NCBI GenBank assembly: GCA_900316845.1
Contig: ONEG01000009.1
Span: forward strand, 1 to 64,000
Reading direction: 5' to 3'
Length of the DNA: 64,000 nucleotides
Source: an uncultured Bacteroidales bacterium
GTDB lineage: Bacteria > Bacteroidota > Bacteroidia > Bacteroidales > Paludibacteraceae
How positions within the stretch are numbered: the stretch's first letter is position 1; each line of letters opens with the position of its first letter. Under the pieces are notes generated by a model that saw only the letters and a program-made list of their open reading frames with translations, searched no databases and was not told the origin of the DNA. Position numbers and translations under genes: made by a program. This document shows positions 44,793 to 54,943 of this stretch, piece by piece.

Positions 44793-45904
44793 AACCGATT
44801 ATAGCAATTACTACCGGAGATACGAACGGCATCGGATACGAAGTGATCATCAAGGCGCTTTTGGAGGCTCACATGTTCGAACTCTTCAAACCCGTCATCT
44901 ACGGCAATGCCGTGGTGGCGAAGTATCATATCCAGACCTTAGGGGACTACTGGAGAAACATCAACTGGAATGTCATCGACTCGCCTGAGCAGGCGAAAGA
45001 CAGCCGTCTGAACCTCATTGTCAGCTATCCGGATAGTACGGAGGTGACGTTAGGAGTACCTTCCAAGGCAGCTAACCAAGCGGCGAAAGCATCGTTGGAT
45101 CGTGCCTGCAAGGACCTCAAGGACGGTAAGGTGGACGCGCTGGTGACGGCGCCGCTGAACAAAGAGGCGCTGAACGGCGGTCATACGGAGTATCTGGAGA
45201 AAATGTTTAATGGTGCAAATGGTGCAAATGGTGCGAATGGTGGCAGTCTGATGATGCTTTGTTCGGAGGGCTTGCGCGTCGCATTGGTTTGCAACCACGT
45301 GTCGATAGCCGACATCCCTTCGCAGATCACCGAGGAGCGCATCCTCGCCAAACTGAATATCCTCCAACAATCCCTCATCCGGGACTTTGGTCTGGAGAAA
45401 CCCCGCATCGCCGTGCTGGCGTTAAACCCCCATGCGGGTGATGCAGGTCTGTTAGGCAAGGAAGAGCAGGAGATCATCGCCCCGGCGATTCAGAAAGCCA
45501 ACGAGCAAGGTATCTGGGCGTTCGGTCCGTACGCCGCAGACGGATTCTTCGGTTCCGGCCATTTCAAGCATTTCGATGCGGTTCTGGCGATGTACCACGA
45601 CCAGGGCTTGATTCCTTTCAAGACCCTCGACATGAGCGGCGTGAACTATACCGCCGGCCTGTCGATTATCCGCACTTCTCCGGACCACGGTACGGCGTAC
45701 GACCTGGTGGGCAAAGACCAGGCGGATTTCCTCTCTATGCGCAATGCGATGTATATGGCGTATGACCTCATCCGCGCTCGCGCTGAGTATGATGAGTTGC
45801 GGAAGAACCCCCTGCCGTTCATCGAGCGCGAAGATAAGGAGGGACGACCCAGAAGAGAATTTATAGACTTTAAAACAACCAAATATGACAGCTCAAGAAA
45901 TTAG
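44789..45904 (+). CDS. pdxA: 4-hydroxythreonine-4-phosphate dehydrogenase PdxA
   Basis: Oxidises 4-phosphohydroxy-L-threonine in pyridoxal phosphate synthesis. Metal-binding His residues lie in 'NGGHTEYL', '[10 protein letters not shown]' and '[12 protein letters not shown]'. Residues 141-151 (NGANGANGANG) are an in-frame 9-nt repeat placed in the loop after 'EYLEKMF', where other PdxA proteins have a short turn. Otherwise a normal length. The 3' end overlaps alaS by 20 bp. Confidence 0.95.
   Translation: MKPIIAITTGDTNGIGYEVIIKALLEAHMFELFKPVIYGNAVVAKYHIQTLGDYWRNINWNVIDSPEQAKDSRLNLIVSYPDSTEVTLGVPSKAANQAAKASLDRACKDLKDGKVDALVTAPLNKEALNGGHTEYLEKMFNGANGANGANGGSLMMLCSEGLRVALVCNHVSIADIPSQITEERILAKLNILQQSLIRDFGLEKPRIAVLALNPHAGDAGLLGKEEQEIIAPAIQKANEQGIWAFGPYAADGFFGSGHFKHFDAVLAMYHDQGLIPFKTLDMSGVNYTAGLSIIRTSPDHGTAYDLVGKDQADFLSMRNAMYMAYDLIRARAEYDELRKNPLPFIEREDKEGRPRREFIDFKTTKYDSSRN
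45209..45243 (+). repeat. AATGGTGCA nine-nucleotide repeat inside pdxA
   Basis: AATGGTGCA/AATGGTGCA/AATGGTGCG/AATGGTGG, in frame: copy number can change without breaking the gene. Confidence 0.9.
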
Positions 45905-48518
45905 AAAATCATTCTTAGATTTTATGGCATCGAAGGGCCACCAGATTGTGCCCTCTGCGCCGATGGTCATCAAGGACGACCCGACGCTGATGTTCACCAA
46001 CGCCGGCATGAACCCCTGGAAGGGTATCATCCTCGGCAATGATCCGATCAAATATCCGCGTGTGGCAGACAGTCAGAAATGTCTGCGCGTAAGCGGCAAG
46101 CATAACGACCTGGAGGAAGTAGGGCATGATACCTACCACCACACGATGTTCGAGATGTTAGGCAACTGGTCTTTCGGCGACTACTTCAAACAAGAGGCGA
46201 TTGATTTTGCATGGGAGTATATCGTCGATGTGCTGAAGATCGATCCGGCTAACCTCTATGCGACAGTCTTTGAGGGTTCGCCCGAGGAGGGTCTGAGTCG
46301 CGATGACGAGGCGGCTTCGATATGGGCTAAGCACCTGCCTGCGGATCACATCTTGAACGGCAACAAACATGATAACTTCTGGGAGATGGGTGAGACGGGT
46401 CCTTGCGGTCCGTGTAGTGAGATCCATGTGGACAGTCGTCCTGTCGAGGAGCGCGCCAAAGTGCCCGGACGGGAGTTGGTCAACAAGGACCACCCGCAGG
46501 TCATCGAGATCTGGAACATCGTCTTCATGCAGTTCAACCGCAAGGCGGACGGTTCGTTGGAGCCGCTGGCGAAGAAAGTGATTGACACCGGTATGGGCTT
46601 CGAGCGTCTCGTGCGGACCATCCAGGGTAAGACCTCTAACTACGACACCGATGTCTTCCAGCCGATGTTGAAGCAGATCGGCGAGATCTGTCATTGTGAG
46701 TATGGCAAGGACGAGAAGACCGACATCGCCATGCGTGTCATCGCCGATCATATCCGTACGATAGCGTTCGCTATCACCGATGGCCAGCTGCCCTCGAACG
46801 AGAAAGCCGGTTACGTCATCCGTCGTATCCTGCGCCGTGCCGTGCGGTACGGTTATACGTTTCTGAATATGCGTGAGGCGTTCCTCTACCAACTGGTGCC
46901 GCAACTCATTGCGGACTTAGGCGAAGCGTACCCCGAGTTAGTGAAACAGCAAGCGCAGATCGTGCCGGTCATCAAGTCCGAAGAAGAAGCATTCCTCCGC
47001 ACCCTCGACAAGGGTATAGGTCTCTTGGATAAGCTGATGGACGAAGCGAAGAAAGCCGGCAAGACGGAGATCAGCGGCGTCGATGTCTTCACGCTCAAGG
47101 ACACCTACGGTTTCCCGCTCGACCTCACGGAACTCATCCTCCGCGAGAACGGTTTCACCACCAACGAGGAGGAGTATAACAAAGCCCTGGCGCACCAGAA
47201 AGAGATGGGTCGCTCGGCGAACAAACAGGACTTGGGCGACTGGAATATCGTCAAGGAAGGCGAGCCGGAATTCGTGGGCTACGACGAGCTCTCCGTAGAG
47301 ACGGAGATCCTTCGTTACCGCCGCGTCGAGCAGAAAGGCAAGGCGTTCTTCCAGGTCGTCATCTCCAAGAACCCCTTCTACGCGGAAATGGGTGGTGAGG
47401 TAGGTGATACCGGTTGTCTGCGTCTGGATAATGAGTGCTTTAAGGTGCTCGACTGCAAGCGCGAGAACGGTCTGCCGGTTCTGATCATGAACGAGGTGCC
47501 GTTCGTCACCGGCGGCGTGGCAGGTGTCTCCGGCAAACTCACCGCTGAGGTGGATGCAGCTCGCCGCGAAGCGATCATGTGCAACCATACGGCGACGCAT
47601 ATCTTGCACTACGCGCTGCGTCAGGTCTTAGGTGCCCACGTCGAGCAGAAGGGTTCGCTCGTGACTGCCGACAGTCTGCGTTTTGACTTCTCGCATTTCC
47701 AGAAAGTGAGCCCCGAAGAGCTGCGCGAGGTAGAGAAGGTAGCGAACCGTCTCATCCGCGAAGACATGCCGCTTGAGGAGAGCCGTCATACGCCGATCGC
47801 TCAAGCCAAAGCCATGGGAGCCATGGCGCTCTTTGGCGAGAAATACGGCGACGACGTGCGTGTCATCAAGTACGGTCCGTCGATCGAACTCTGCGGTGGT
47901 TGCCACGTGCCTTCCACCGGTAAAATAGGTTCTGTACGCATCGTCATGGAGACCTCTGTGGCTGCCGGTGTACGCCGTATAGAAGCCGTGACGGCAGCCA
48001 AGGCAGACGAACTCTACTACGCTGCGCAAGACATGCTGAGCGGCCTGCGCGGACTCTTCAATAACGCGCCGGACCTGGCAGGTGCCATCCATCGCTCCAT
48101 CGAAGAGAACGCCGGTCTCAAGAAGCAGATCGAGACCTTCATGGCGGAGAAGATCGAGCGGTACCGCGACGAACTCATTGCGCGTGCCGAGGACTTCGGA
48201 GAGATCAAACTCGTGCGGCTGCAGGGCGAAGTGAACCCGGAGATGATCCGTGGCGTCATGCCGCTCTTGCGAGGAAAGTTCACCGATGTGAAGTTCGCTG
48301 TGGTAGGCGCGACGCAGTTCGAGGGCAAACCCACGATCGCTGTCTTCCTCTCTCAACCCCTTGTTGACGCTGGCAAGAACGCCGGCGCGATGATCAAGGC
48401 GGCAGCCAAGAATATACAAGGCGGTGGAGGCGGTCAGCCATGGATGGCTACTGCCGGAGGACGTGACGTCAACGGACTCAATGCCGCGATGGAGGAGTTG
48501 CTGGCTGCATTGCAATAA
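45885..48518 (+). CDS. alaS: Alanyl-tRNA synthetase
   Basis: Charges tRNA-Ala. A complete enzyme of 877 residues: class II core with '[11 protein letters not shown]' and 'DTGMGFERL', the editing domain with zinc ligands 'HTATHILH' and 'CGGCHV', and the C-terminal C-Ala domain ending '[14 protein letters not shown]'. No insertion seen. It overlaps pdxA by 20 bp and is followed by the ATGGTAA-type repeat. Confidence 0.98.
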   Translation: MTAQEIRKSFLDFMASKGHQIVPSAPMVIKDDPTLMFTNAGMNPWKGIILGNDPIKYPRVADSQKCLRVSGKHNDLEEVGHDTYHHTMFEMLGNWSFGDYFKQEAIDFAWEYIVDVLKIDPANLYATVFEGSPEEGLSRDDEAASIWAKHLPADHILNGNKHDNFWEMGETGPCGPCSEIHVDSRPVEERAKVPGRELVNKDHPQVIEIWNIVFMQFNRKADGSLEPLAKKVIDTGMGFERLVRTIQGKTSNYDTDVFQPMLKQIGEICHCEYGKDEKTDIAMRVIADHIRTIAFAITDGQLPSNEKAGYVIRRILRRAVRYGYTFLNMREAFLYQLVPQLIADLGEAYPELVKQQAQIVPVIKSEEEAFLRTLDKGIGLLDKLMDEAKKAGKTEISGVDVFTLKDTYGFPLDLTELILRENGFTTNEEEYNKALAHQKEMGRSANKQDLGDWNIVKEGEPEFVGYDELSVETEILRYRRVEQKGKAFFQVVISKNPFYAEMGGEVGDTGCLRLDNECFKVLDCKRENGLPVLIMNEVPFVTGGVAGVSGKLTAEVDAARREAIMCNHTATHILHYALRQVLGAHVEQKGSLVTADSLRFDFSHFQKVSPEELREVEKVANRLIREDMPLEESRHTPIAQAKAMGAMALFGEKYGDDVRVIKYGPSIELCGGCHVPSTGKIGSVRIVMETSVAAGVRRIEAVTAAKADELYYAAQDMLSGLRGLFNNAPDLAGAIHRSIEENAGLKKQIETFMAEKIERYRDELIARAEDFGEIKLVRLQGEVNPEMIRGVMPLLRGKFTDVKFAVVGATQFEGKPTIAVFLSQPLVDAGKNAGAMIKAAAKNIQGGGGGQPWMATAGGRDVNGLNAAMEELLAALQ

Positions 48519-48554
48519 ATGGTACATGGTAAATGACCAAATGGTACATGGTAT
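48519..48554 (+). repeat. AAATGGT/ACATGGT repeat between alaS and the GtrA gene
   Basis: AAATGGT/ACATGGT/AAATGACC/AAATGGT/ACATGGT/ATG. The last unit runs into the ATG of the next gene. Confidence 0.8.
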
Positions 48555-48978
48555 GAAACTCCCGACCCGATATCTCCCTGATAAGACCCGTAGTGCCGTG
48601 CGATTCTTCTTCGTCGGCACGACGGGGGCAGTACTGCAGACGTGGTTCTTCATGGCGGCGCTGACGGTCATGGGCGAACCCGACAAAGGTACGGCGTTGT
48701 ACTACGTCGCTTTCGGTATCGGATATATTCTGGAGATGATCCCGAATTATTTCTTCTCGAACTGGTACACCTTCAACACGAAGCCCACGAAGAAGAACGC
48801 AGGAGGATTCCTCTTTGCGCGGGCAATCAACCTCGTCGTGCAGTTCGGTCTGCTGCCATTAGCTCTGGCGGCTTTCCCATCTTGGCGGGATGACCTCATC
48901 AGTATCTTCGTCATCTTCATCGGAGGCTGCATCAACTACTTAATCTGTCTTATCTTCTTTAAGAAACCCAAATCATGA
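48553..48978 (+). CDS. GtrA-family membrane protein (141 aa)
   Basis: Four transmembrane helices (about residues 15-37, 50-68, 87-107, 116-136) and the GtrA start 'RSAVRFFFVGTTGAVLQTWFFMAAL'. GtrA proteins are small flippase-like or helper proteins in the transfer of polyprenyl-linked sugars. I start at the ATG at 48553, after the repeat; an in-frame extension through the repeat (MVNDQMVHG) exists. It overlaps guaD by 4 bp. Confidence 0.85.
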   Translation: MKLPTRYLPDKTRSAVRFFFVGTTGAVLQTWFFMAALTVMGEPDKGTALYYVAFGIGYILEMIPNYFFSNWYTFNTKPTKKNAGGFLFARAINLVVQFGLLPLALAAFPSWRDDLISIFVIFIGGCINYLICLIFFKKPKS

Positions 48979-50252
48979 AAATCTACAGAGCCAATATTAT
49001 CCATACGCCTACGCCCGGTCGGTTGGAGATCATCGAGCACGGCTATATCGTCGTCAAGTCCAACGGGCTCATTGAGGGCGTTTATAAGGACCTGCCGTCT
49101 GATCTTGACTGGCGGAGACAAGTGATAGATTTTGGCGATAAACTGCTTATCCCGGCTTTCAACGACTTGCACGTTCATGCTCCGCAGTACCGCAATATGG
49201 GTCTTGCGCTGGACTTAGAGTTACTGCCGTGGTTGAATACCTATACTTTCCCGGAGGAGACCAAGTATGCCGATCCGGAGTACGCAAAGCGGCTCTACCG
49301 TCGTTTCGTGCATGAGCTCTGGATGCAGGGCACAATGCGGTCGGCGGTCTTCGGGACGATTCATCCGGAGTCCACACGTATCCTCGCGGATCTCTTTATT
49401 CAGGCCGGCATGGGTGCTTACGTAGGACTCGTGGGCATGAACCGTAACTCTCCGGAGACTCTCCGTAACACCACGGAGGAGTTGATGGATGGCATGCGGA
49501 TGCTTAAGGCCCATCTCGACGAGCACGGCAACGGGCTCGTCAAGCCGATCATCACCCCGCGCTTTGTACCCTCCTGCTCAGATAAGATGCTTACCGCCCT
49601 CGGCGAGTACGCCCAAGAGACCGGTCTGCCTGTGCAATCCCACCTCTCCGAGAACCGATCGGAGATTGATTGGGTCAAGGAATTAGAGCCGGAGGCTACT
49701 TGTTACGGCGATGCCTATAATAAATACGGCCTCTTCGGCCAGACGCCGACGCTCATGGCGCATTGTTGCTACACCGACGGCGAAGAGATGGAGCTGATGA
49801 AGCAAAACGGCGTCTATGTGGTACATTGCCCGACGTCAAACAGTAACCTCTCTTCCGGTATGGCACCGATCCGTAAGTTCCTCAACGCAGGTATCCACGT
49901 GGCGCTGGGAACGGATATCTCTGCCGGCCACCATTTGTCGATGCTGCGTGTCATGCAGTATGCCATCCAGGTCTCCAAACTCAACTATGCCCAGACGAAA
50001 GGCGAGATGTCGTTCCTCAGTCTCTCTGAGGTCTTCTACCTCGCTACCAAAGGTGGCGGATCGTTCTTCGGCAAGGTGGGTTCGTTTGAACCGGGATACG
50101 AGTTCGACGCCCTGCTCATCGACGATAGTTACCTCAATTATGACCACTACACGCTCCCGCAACGCCTCGAGCGTTATCTCTACCTCGGTGATGACCGCGA
50201 TATCAAACGCCGTTTCTGCCGAGGAGTAGAGCTAACTGAGCCGGCCTACTAA
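48975..50252 (+). CDS. guaD: Guanine deaminase
   Basis: An amidohydrolase that turns guanine into xanthine. Metal ligands: H66 and H68 in 'FNDLHVHAPQYRN', His of 'QSHLSENRSE', His of 'LMAHCCYTD' and Asp of 'LGTDISAG'. The 'DLHVHAPQY' and 'SENRSEI' motifs are specific to guanine deaminase. 425 residues. Followed by the CGATATTT repeat. Confidence 0.92.
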   Translation: MKIYRANIIHTPTPGRLEIIEHGYIVVKSNGLIEGVYKDLPSDLDWRRQVIDFGDKLLIPAFNDLHVHAPQYRNMGLALDLELLPWLNTYTFPEETKYADPEYAKRLYRRFVHELWMQGTMRSAVFGTIHPESTRILADLFIQAGMGAYVGLVGMNRNSPETLRNTTEELMDGMRMLKAHLDEHGNGLVKPIITPRFVPSCSDKMLTALGEYAQETGLPVQSHLSENRSEIDWVKELEPEATCYGDAYNKYGLFGQTPTLMAHCCYTDGEEMELMKQNGVYVVHCPTSNSNLSSGMAPIRKFLNAGIHVALGTDISAGHHLSMLRVMQYAIQVSKLNYAQTKGEMSFLSLSEVFYLATKGGGSFFGKVGSFEPGYEFDALLIDDSYLNYDHYTLPQRLERYLYLGDDRDIKRRFCRGVELTEPAY

Positions 50253-50254
50253 AG

Positions 50255-50297
50255 ACGGCTCGATATATAGAAGTATCGATATTTCGATTTATCGAAG
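50255..50297 (+). repeat. CGATATTT-type 8-nt repeat
   Basis: CGATATAT, then CGATATTT/CGATTTAT/CGAAGATG; related to the in-gene repeat at 28613. Confidence 0.65.
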
Positions 50298-50921
50298 ATG
50301 AGAATAATTAAGCAAATAGAGAATCTCCCGCTGGAGGACTACCTCGCCCTCGAAGCTGAGATGGTGAAGACGGTTACCGAACCGACGCTCTTCACGTGGG
50401 TCGTCGATCCGACGGTCATCTACGGCCGTCATCAGCTGCGCGAGCAGGAGGTGAACGAGGCGTATTGTGCGGCCCACGGCGTGCGGGTCGTTCAGCGGCA
50501 GAGTGGGGGAGGATGCGTGTACGCCGATCGTGGCAACCTTATGGTCTCCTTCGTCTCTCCTTCGACCCACTCGCAGGAGGTCTTTGACGAGTTCCTGACG
50601 CTTCTCTCCGGGGCTTTGCGAGAGATGGGATACGAAGCCGTCACCACGGCGCATAACGATGTCCTCGTGGGAGGCCGCAAGGTAGCCGGAACGGCTTGCT
50701 ATACCACGCCTACGGGCACGGTCGTACATGCCTCGATGCTCTATGATATCTGCCTTGAGGCGCTTGAGCAAGCGATCACACCTTCAGCGACGAAGTTAGC
50801 CAAACACGCCGTCTCCTCCGTCCGTCAGCGCGTTCGTAACCTCCGCGAGATACGCGACCTCGGCGATATAGAGTCCTTCCGAGCAGAGTTGGAAAAAGAG
50901 CTATTAATTTTGAATTTTTAA
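50298..50921 (+). CDS. Lipoate-protein ligase family protein (207 aa)
   Basis: A biotin/lipoate ligase fold: 'RRQSGGGCVY-type' motif (VVQRQSGGGCVYADRGNLMVSF) and 'NDVLVGGRKVAGTACY' with the catalytic Lys. It attaches lipoate to the E2 or H subunits of lipoate-dependent enzymes. It is shorter than LplA (about 340) and lacks the C-terminal adenylation lobe, as in other Bacteroidales. The last residues (LLILNF) lie in the TTAATTT repeat. Confidence 0.88.
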   Translation: MRIIKQIENLPLEDYLALEAEMVKTVTEPTLFTWVVDPTVIYGRHQLREQEVNEAYCAAHGVRVVQRQSGGGCVYADRGNLMVSFVSPSTHSQEVFDEFLTLLSGALREMGYEAVTTAHNDVLVGGRKVAGTACYTTPTGTVVHASMLYDICLEALEQAITPSATKLAKHAVSSVRQRVRNLREIRDLGDIESFRAELEKELLILNF

Positions 50922-50931
50922 TTTTTAATTA
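50902..50931 (+). repeat. TTAATTT heptanucleotide repeat
   Basis: TTAATTT/TGAATTT/TTAATTT/TTAATTA; it contains the stop codon of the lipoate ligase gene. Confidence 0.75.
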
Positions 50932-50936
50932 TCTAT

Positions 50937-52124
50937 ATGGAAATCTCCTTACGTGCCCAATCCATGCCGGAATCGCCGATCCGTAAGTTGGCGAAGTACG
51001 CAGATGCTGCTAAGTTAGCCGGTGTTCACGTTTATTATCTGAATATCGGTCAGCCGGATATCAAGACCCCTCCGCAGGCGCTCGAAGCCGTGCGTAACTA
51101 CTCCACGGACATCCTCGAGTACTCGCCTTCGCAGGGTCTCAAGTCGCTCCGTACGAAGATGGTCAGCTACTACGCCGAGTACGGTATCGACCTCTCCCCG
51201 GACGAGATCATCATCACCGCCGGCGGTTCGGAAGCGATTATGTTTGCGTACATGAGTTGTTTGAACCCGGGCGATGAGATCATCGTCACCGACCCCTCGT
51301 ACGCGAACTATATGGCGTTTGCTATCTCTGCAGGAGCCGTCGTCAAGTCCGTTAAGACCGACATTAAGAACGGCTTCAAGTTGCCGCCGGTGGAGGAGTT
51401 TGAGAAACAGATCACGCCGAAGACGCGCGCGATCCTTATATGTAACCCTAATAACCCAACGGGTTATCTCTATACCAAGCAGGAGATGCGGCAGATACGC
51501 GACCTCGTGAAGAAATACGACCTCTATCTCATCTCTGATGAGGTCTATCGCGAGTTTATCTATACCAAGTCGCCGTATATCTCTGCCTGCCACCTTGAGG
51601 GTATTGAGGAGAACGTCGTGCTCGTGGACTCCGTCTCCAAGCGTTACTCCGAGTGCGGTATCCGTATCGGCGCGCTCATTACGAAGAACAAAGCCGTCCG
51701 TGAGTCGGTCATGAAGTTCTGCCAGGCGCGTCTGAGTCCTCCTTTGTTCGGTCAGGTCGTTGCAGAGGCTTCGCTCTCGACACCGGAGGAATATATGCAG
51801 GAGGTGTACGACGAGTACCTCACGCGCCGCAACTTCCTCATCGACCAGCTCAACCAGATACCCGGAGTCTTTGCACCCGCGCCGACAGGAGCTTTCTATG
51901 TCATGGTAGAGCTACCGGTGGACGATGTGGAGAAGTTCTGCAAGTGGTGCCTCACGGACTTCACGTATGAAGGCGCAACGATCATGATGGCGCCGGGAAC
52001 GGGTTTCTATACCAACCCCGAAGACGGACGTCATCAGGTTCGCATGGCGTACGTTCTCAATAAGGAAGATCTGGGCAAAGCGATGATCGTCCTCCGCAAA
52101 GCCCTTGAAGCCTATAACGCGTGA
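50937..52124 (+). CDS. Class I pyridoxal-phosphate aminotransferase, aspartate type (395 aa)
   Basis: Fold type I: 'LNIGQPDIKTP', 'AGGSEAIMFA', 'NPNNPTGYLYT', 'LISDEVYREFIY', the PLP-binding Lys in 'VDSVSKRYSECGIRIG', and 'APTGAFYVM'. This subgroup is mainly aspartate aminotransferase-like; other amino acids are possible. It is the last gene of the rightward run from 44283. Confidence 0.92.
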   Translation: MEISLRAQSMPESPIRKLAKYADAAKLAGVHVYYLNIGQPDIKTPPQALEAVRNYSTDILEYSPSQGLKSLRTKMVSYYAEYGIDLSPDEIIITAGGSEAIMFAYMSCLNPGDEIIVTDPSYANYMAFAISAGAVVKSVKTDIKNGFKLPPVEEFEKQITPKTRAILICNPNNPTGYLYTKQEMRQIRDLVKKYDLYLISDEVYREFIYTKSPYISACHLEGIEENVVLVDSVSKRYSECGIRIGALITKNKAVRESVMKFCQARLSPPLFGQVVAEASLSTPEEYMQEVYDEYLTRRNFLIDQLNQIPGVFAPAPTGAFYVMVELPVDDVEKFCKWCLTDFTYEGATIMMAPGTGFYTNPEDGRHQVRMAYVLNKEDLGKAMIVLRKALEAYNA

Positions 52125-52158
52125 TAGTATCCTTTGGGTCTCCTGATCTTTATTAAGC

Positions 52159-52605
52159 TTATGCTAATTGGCTTTGGACGACTTGTGCCACCATCTTTCC
52201 GTCTGCATTGGGCAGCGCGGTTTTGATTGCTTTGACAAAGAGTCCCATGTTTTTCTTTTCCGCAGTCCAACCGTTGGCTTCTTTGGCTTGGTTGAACGCG
52301 CGAAGGATATCTTCTTCGGACGCTGCTTTCGGCAGGAAGGTCTCCAAGACGTTTATCTGGGCTTGCTCAGCATTGGCTAACTCTTTACGTCCGGCGGCGA
52401 TATATTGCTCCACGGACTCCTGACGTTGTTTGACCATCTTCTTGATGATCTGGATCTCATCCGCTTCGGACAGTTCTTTACCTGCATTCTCTTTGCTGGT
52501 CTGCCAATTAAGGAATGCACTTTTGATGGCGCGCAGGGTCTCGGTGCGCACGGTGTCATGGTTTTTCATTGCCTCCATGATCAAGGCATTGATTTCATTC
52601 TTCAT
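52159..52605 (-). CDS. GatB/YqeY-domain protein (148 aa)
   Basis: The YqeY family has a helical fold similar to the tail of GatB, the tRNA-dependent amidotransferase subunit. Typical: 'MKNHDTVRTETLRAIKSAFLNWQT', 'EADEIQIIKKMVKQRQESVEQYIAAGR', 'LETFLPKAASEEDILR', 'KNMGLFVKAIKTALPNADGKMVAQVV'. The role is unclear, possibly tRNA-related. Last gene after the HAD phosphatase, with 4-bp overlap. Confidence 0.93.
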   Translation of the reverse strand: MKNEINALIMEAMKNHDTVRTETLRAIKSAFLNWQTSKENAGKELSEADEIQIIKKMVKQRQESVEQYIAAGRKELANAEQAQINVLETFLPKAASEEDILRAFNQAKEANGWTAEKKNMGLFVKAIKTALPNADGKMVAQVVQSQLA

Positions 52606-53264
52606 ATTTTATGGTTGTTTATTTCGTTGCTGATTTTTGCCGGAACGTCCACGATTCGTGCTACGCCGGCTTTGATTAAAGCATCCCGGCTCACGTATCC
52701 CCATGAGCACGCGACAAACGGAACATGGGCATTCTCAGCCGTGTCTCGATCGACGAGACTATCGCCGATGTAAAGTACCATAGGGTCATTTGCCATTTGG
52801 TCATTTAGTTGCGCCATGATGTCCTTTACGATTTGCGGATCGGGTTTGCGGGGAATGCCTTCTCGTTCGCCGAGGATGACATCAAAGACCCCGGGGAAGA
52901 AATGGGATACAATCTTCTCTGTGGCCGCCTGGTATTTATTGCTGGCTACAGCGAGCAGATGACCTTGCGCTTTGAGCTTTTGCAAGACTTCCGGAATGCC
53001 TTCGTATGGGCGCGTGTAATCGCAGTTATGCTCGTTATAATAGGGTACGAAATATTCTCGTACCCGCCATATATTCTCCTCCGTCCGTTTGGACTCCGGC
53101 AAAGCACGGCGGATGAGATTATTGATTCCATTTCCTACCATTCGAGGGTAGTTTTCTATCTGATGCGTCGGAAAGCCGGTGTGCTCCAACGCATAATTGC
53201 ACGCATAACCCAAGTCATCAATCGTATTGAGCAGCGTTCCATCTAAATCAAAAATGACAATCAT
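52602..53264 (-). CDS. HAD-superfamily phosphatase, phosphoglycolate phosphatase-like (220 aa)
   Basis: HAD motifs: 'FDLDGTLLNT' (I), 'VASNKYQ' (II), 'RKPDPQIVKDIM' (III) and 'VLYIGDSLVDRDTAENA' (IV), with a helical cap. Likely substrates are phosphoglycolate or other small phosphates. A CATTTGGT-type repeat lies in frame between motifs III and IV (QLNDQMANDPM). Confidence 0.93.
   Translation of the reverse strand: MIVIFDLDGTLLNTIDDLGYACNYALEHTGFPTHQIENYPRMVGNGINNLIRRALPESKRTEENIWRVREYFVPYYNEHNCDYTRPYEGIPEVLQKLKAQGHLLAVASNKYQAATEKIVSHFFPGVFDVILGEREGIPRKPDPQIVKDIMAQLNDQMANDPMVLYIGDSLVDRDTAENAHVPFVACSWGYVSRDALIKAGVARIVDVPAKISNEINNHKI
52777..52811. repeat. CATTTGGT repeat inside the HAD gene
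   Basis: CATAGGGT/CATTTGC/CATTTGGT/CATTTAG on the plus strand, in frame directly before motif IV. Confidence 0.75.
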
Positions 53265-53300
53265 TCGTTACAATAACTGCTATCTAATTATTTACGGCTG

Positions 53301-53331
53301 CAAAGTTACTGCTTTTTTTTGAGATATGCAA
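53301..53331 (-). promoter_or_regulatory. Promoter of the HAD-yqeY operon
   Basis: On the minus strand TTG (53331-53329) and TAACTTTG (53308-53301) are 20 bp apart. Confidence 0.75.
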
Positions 53332-53360
53332 GAAAAAAAGCGGCAATTTTGCTGAGACTC

Positions 53361-53391
53361 TTGTATGATTGATAAAAAAATTGTAACTTTG
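53361..53391 (+). promoter_or_regulatory. Promoter of the DUF4832 gene
   Basis: TTG at 53361-53363 and TAACTTTG at 53384-53391, 20 bp apart, 26 bp before the ATG. Confidence 0.75.
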
Positions 53392-53416
53392 CAGCAGATT
53401 TTAAGTTTGTTCAATT

Positions 53417-54943
53417 ATGAATCCTACTTTCTTATCTTTTCTTTTTGCTGCTGTATTTTCAGCCAGTGTGATTAATTATCAGGCGGATGACGCGACGACT
53501 TTCCCGAACCCGGAACGTGGCTTTACCGACCAGTTAGGCGGCGAAAAGGCTTTGAGTGACAATAATAACCATGTCGTTCAACCGGAAGAAGATTGGTATT
53601 GGGACCAAAGTGACTCCCATTACGGCGAGCGCAAGAACCAGAGTATCGTCATGTTGATGTATTACCTGAAGAACTACAGGACCAAAGACCTCTCGAATCA
53701 GATTCTGCAGGGTTTTGACGAGGATATGCAGATCCTGCGCAACCACGGCTTCAAATGCGTGCTGCGTTTTGCGTATGACTGGGGTAGTAAGAACGATGCT
53801 TCTTTGCAGTGGGTACAGCGTCATGCAGCGCAGTTAAAACCCTATCTGGCGGCGAACGCGGATGTGATTTATGTGATGGAAGCCGGATTTGTAGGGCAAT
53901 GGGGAGAGTGGTATTATAGTTCTAATTTCGGCAACGAGACGCAGAAGATGAATGACAGCCGAAAGGCAGTGCTGACTGCTGTTTTGGACGCTTGTCCGGC
54001 GGACCGGTTTGTACTGACGCGCTATCCGCTGATCAAGATTGGATATCTGGGCGATGAGAATACCTTGACCCCTGTGCAGGCGCATGACGGCTCTGTTCGT
54101 GCTCGCATCGGACACCACAACGATGCCTTTTTGGCAGAGTGGGGTAATGATGGTACGTACGGTCGCGACGGCGACGGACCGGATGACGACCCTGTACTGC
54201 GTCGCTATATTGCTACGGAAACGCTCTATGTGCCTAACGGTGGTGAGACGAATGTAGAGGACGATGGGCCCGCCAGTATCGTGGCGCAACACGACACGAC
54301 GATAGCCGAACTAAGCCGTTACCACTGGTCGTTCTGCGGATCCGAGTATTCCGAGAAGGTAACGGGAAAATGGCGCAATAACGGTACGTTCGCGGAGATG
54401 GAGAAGCGATTAGGCTATCGTTTCCAGCTGAAGCAAGGTTCCTATCCGGCGCAAGCAGCGAAAGGCGGTACGATGCCGATCCGGATCACGCTGGTGAACA
54501 AAGGTTTTGCCCCGATGTATAACTACCGTCCGGTGTATCTGGTACTGAAGAATGCGCAGCATACTTATTCCTTGCCGCTGCAGGCCGATCCGCGTAAATG
54601 GACTGCTGAAGCAGGCACGATTACCATCAATGAGGCACCGGATCTGCCAGCAACGATGGCAGAGGGTACGTATCAGATGTATCTCCATCTGCCGGATGCC
54701 TACGAATCGTTGGCCGGTGATCCGCGTTATGCCGTGCGGTTTGCCAACCTGAATGTCTGGGACCGGAACACCGGAATGAATAACTTGGGCGCGTCAGTAG
54801 AAGTGGTGAGCGGAGGAGAAGGTATAGAGGTTCAAAATGAAAATCCGACCTCATACACGAAAATCATGCGCAGTGGTCGGATCTATATTCTTCGAGGCGA
54901 GAAAGCCTATACGTTGCTTGGCGGCGAAGTAGCTACATATTAG
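53417..54943 (+). CDS. Secreted DUF4874/DUF4832 protein, probable carbohydrate-active (508 aa)
   Basis: A weak signal peptide (FLFAAVFSASV) is followed by an N-terminal barrel-like domain (NPERGFTDQ, 'KCVLRFAYDW', 'VMEAGFVGQWGEWYY', 'LTRYPLIKIGYLG'), which resembles a glycoside-hydrolase TIM barrel with possible catalytic Glu and Asp, and a DUF4832 beta domain (about 335-460). The C-terminus has a KIMRSGRIYILRGEKAYTLLGGEV-like tail: a conserved end seen on many secreted Bacteroidales proteins, perhaps for sorting or anchoring (only part quoted). Function unproved. Confidence 0.8.
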   Translation: MNPTFLSFLFAAVFSASVINYQADDATTFPNPERGFTDQLGGEKALSDNNNHVVQPEEDWYWDQSDSHYGERKNQSIVMLMYYLKNYRTKDLSNQILQGFDEDMQILRNHGFKCVLRFAYDWGSKNDASLQWVQRHAAQLKPYLAANADVIYVMEAGFVGQWGEWYYSSNFGNETQKMNDSRKAVLTAVLDACPADRFVLTRYPLIKIGYLGDENTLTPVQAHDGSVRARIGHHNDAFLAEWGNDGTYGRDGDGPDDDPVLRRYIATETLYVPNGGETNVEDDGPASIVAQHDTTIAELSRYHWSFCGSEYSEKVTGKWRNNGTFAEMEKRLGYRFQLKQGSYPAQAAKGGTMPIRITLVNKGFAPMYNYRPVYLVLKNAQHTYSLPLQADPRKWTAEAGTITINEAPDLPATMAEGTYQMYLHLPDAYESLAGDPRYAVRFANLNVWDRNTGMNNLGASVEVVSGGEGIEVQNENPTSYTKIMRSGRIYILRGEKAYTLLGGEVATY

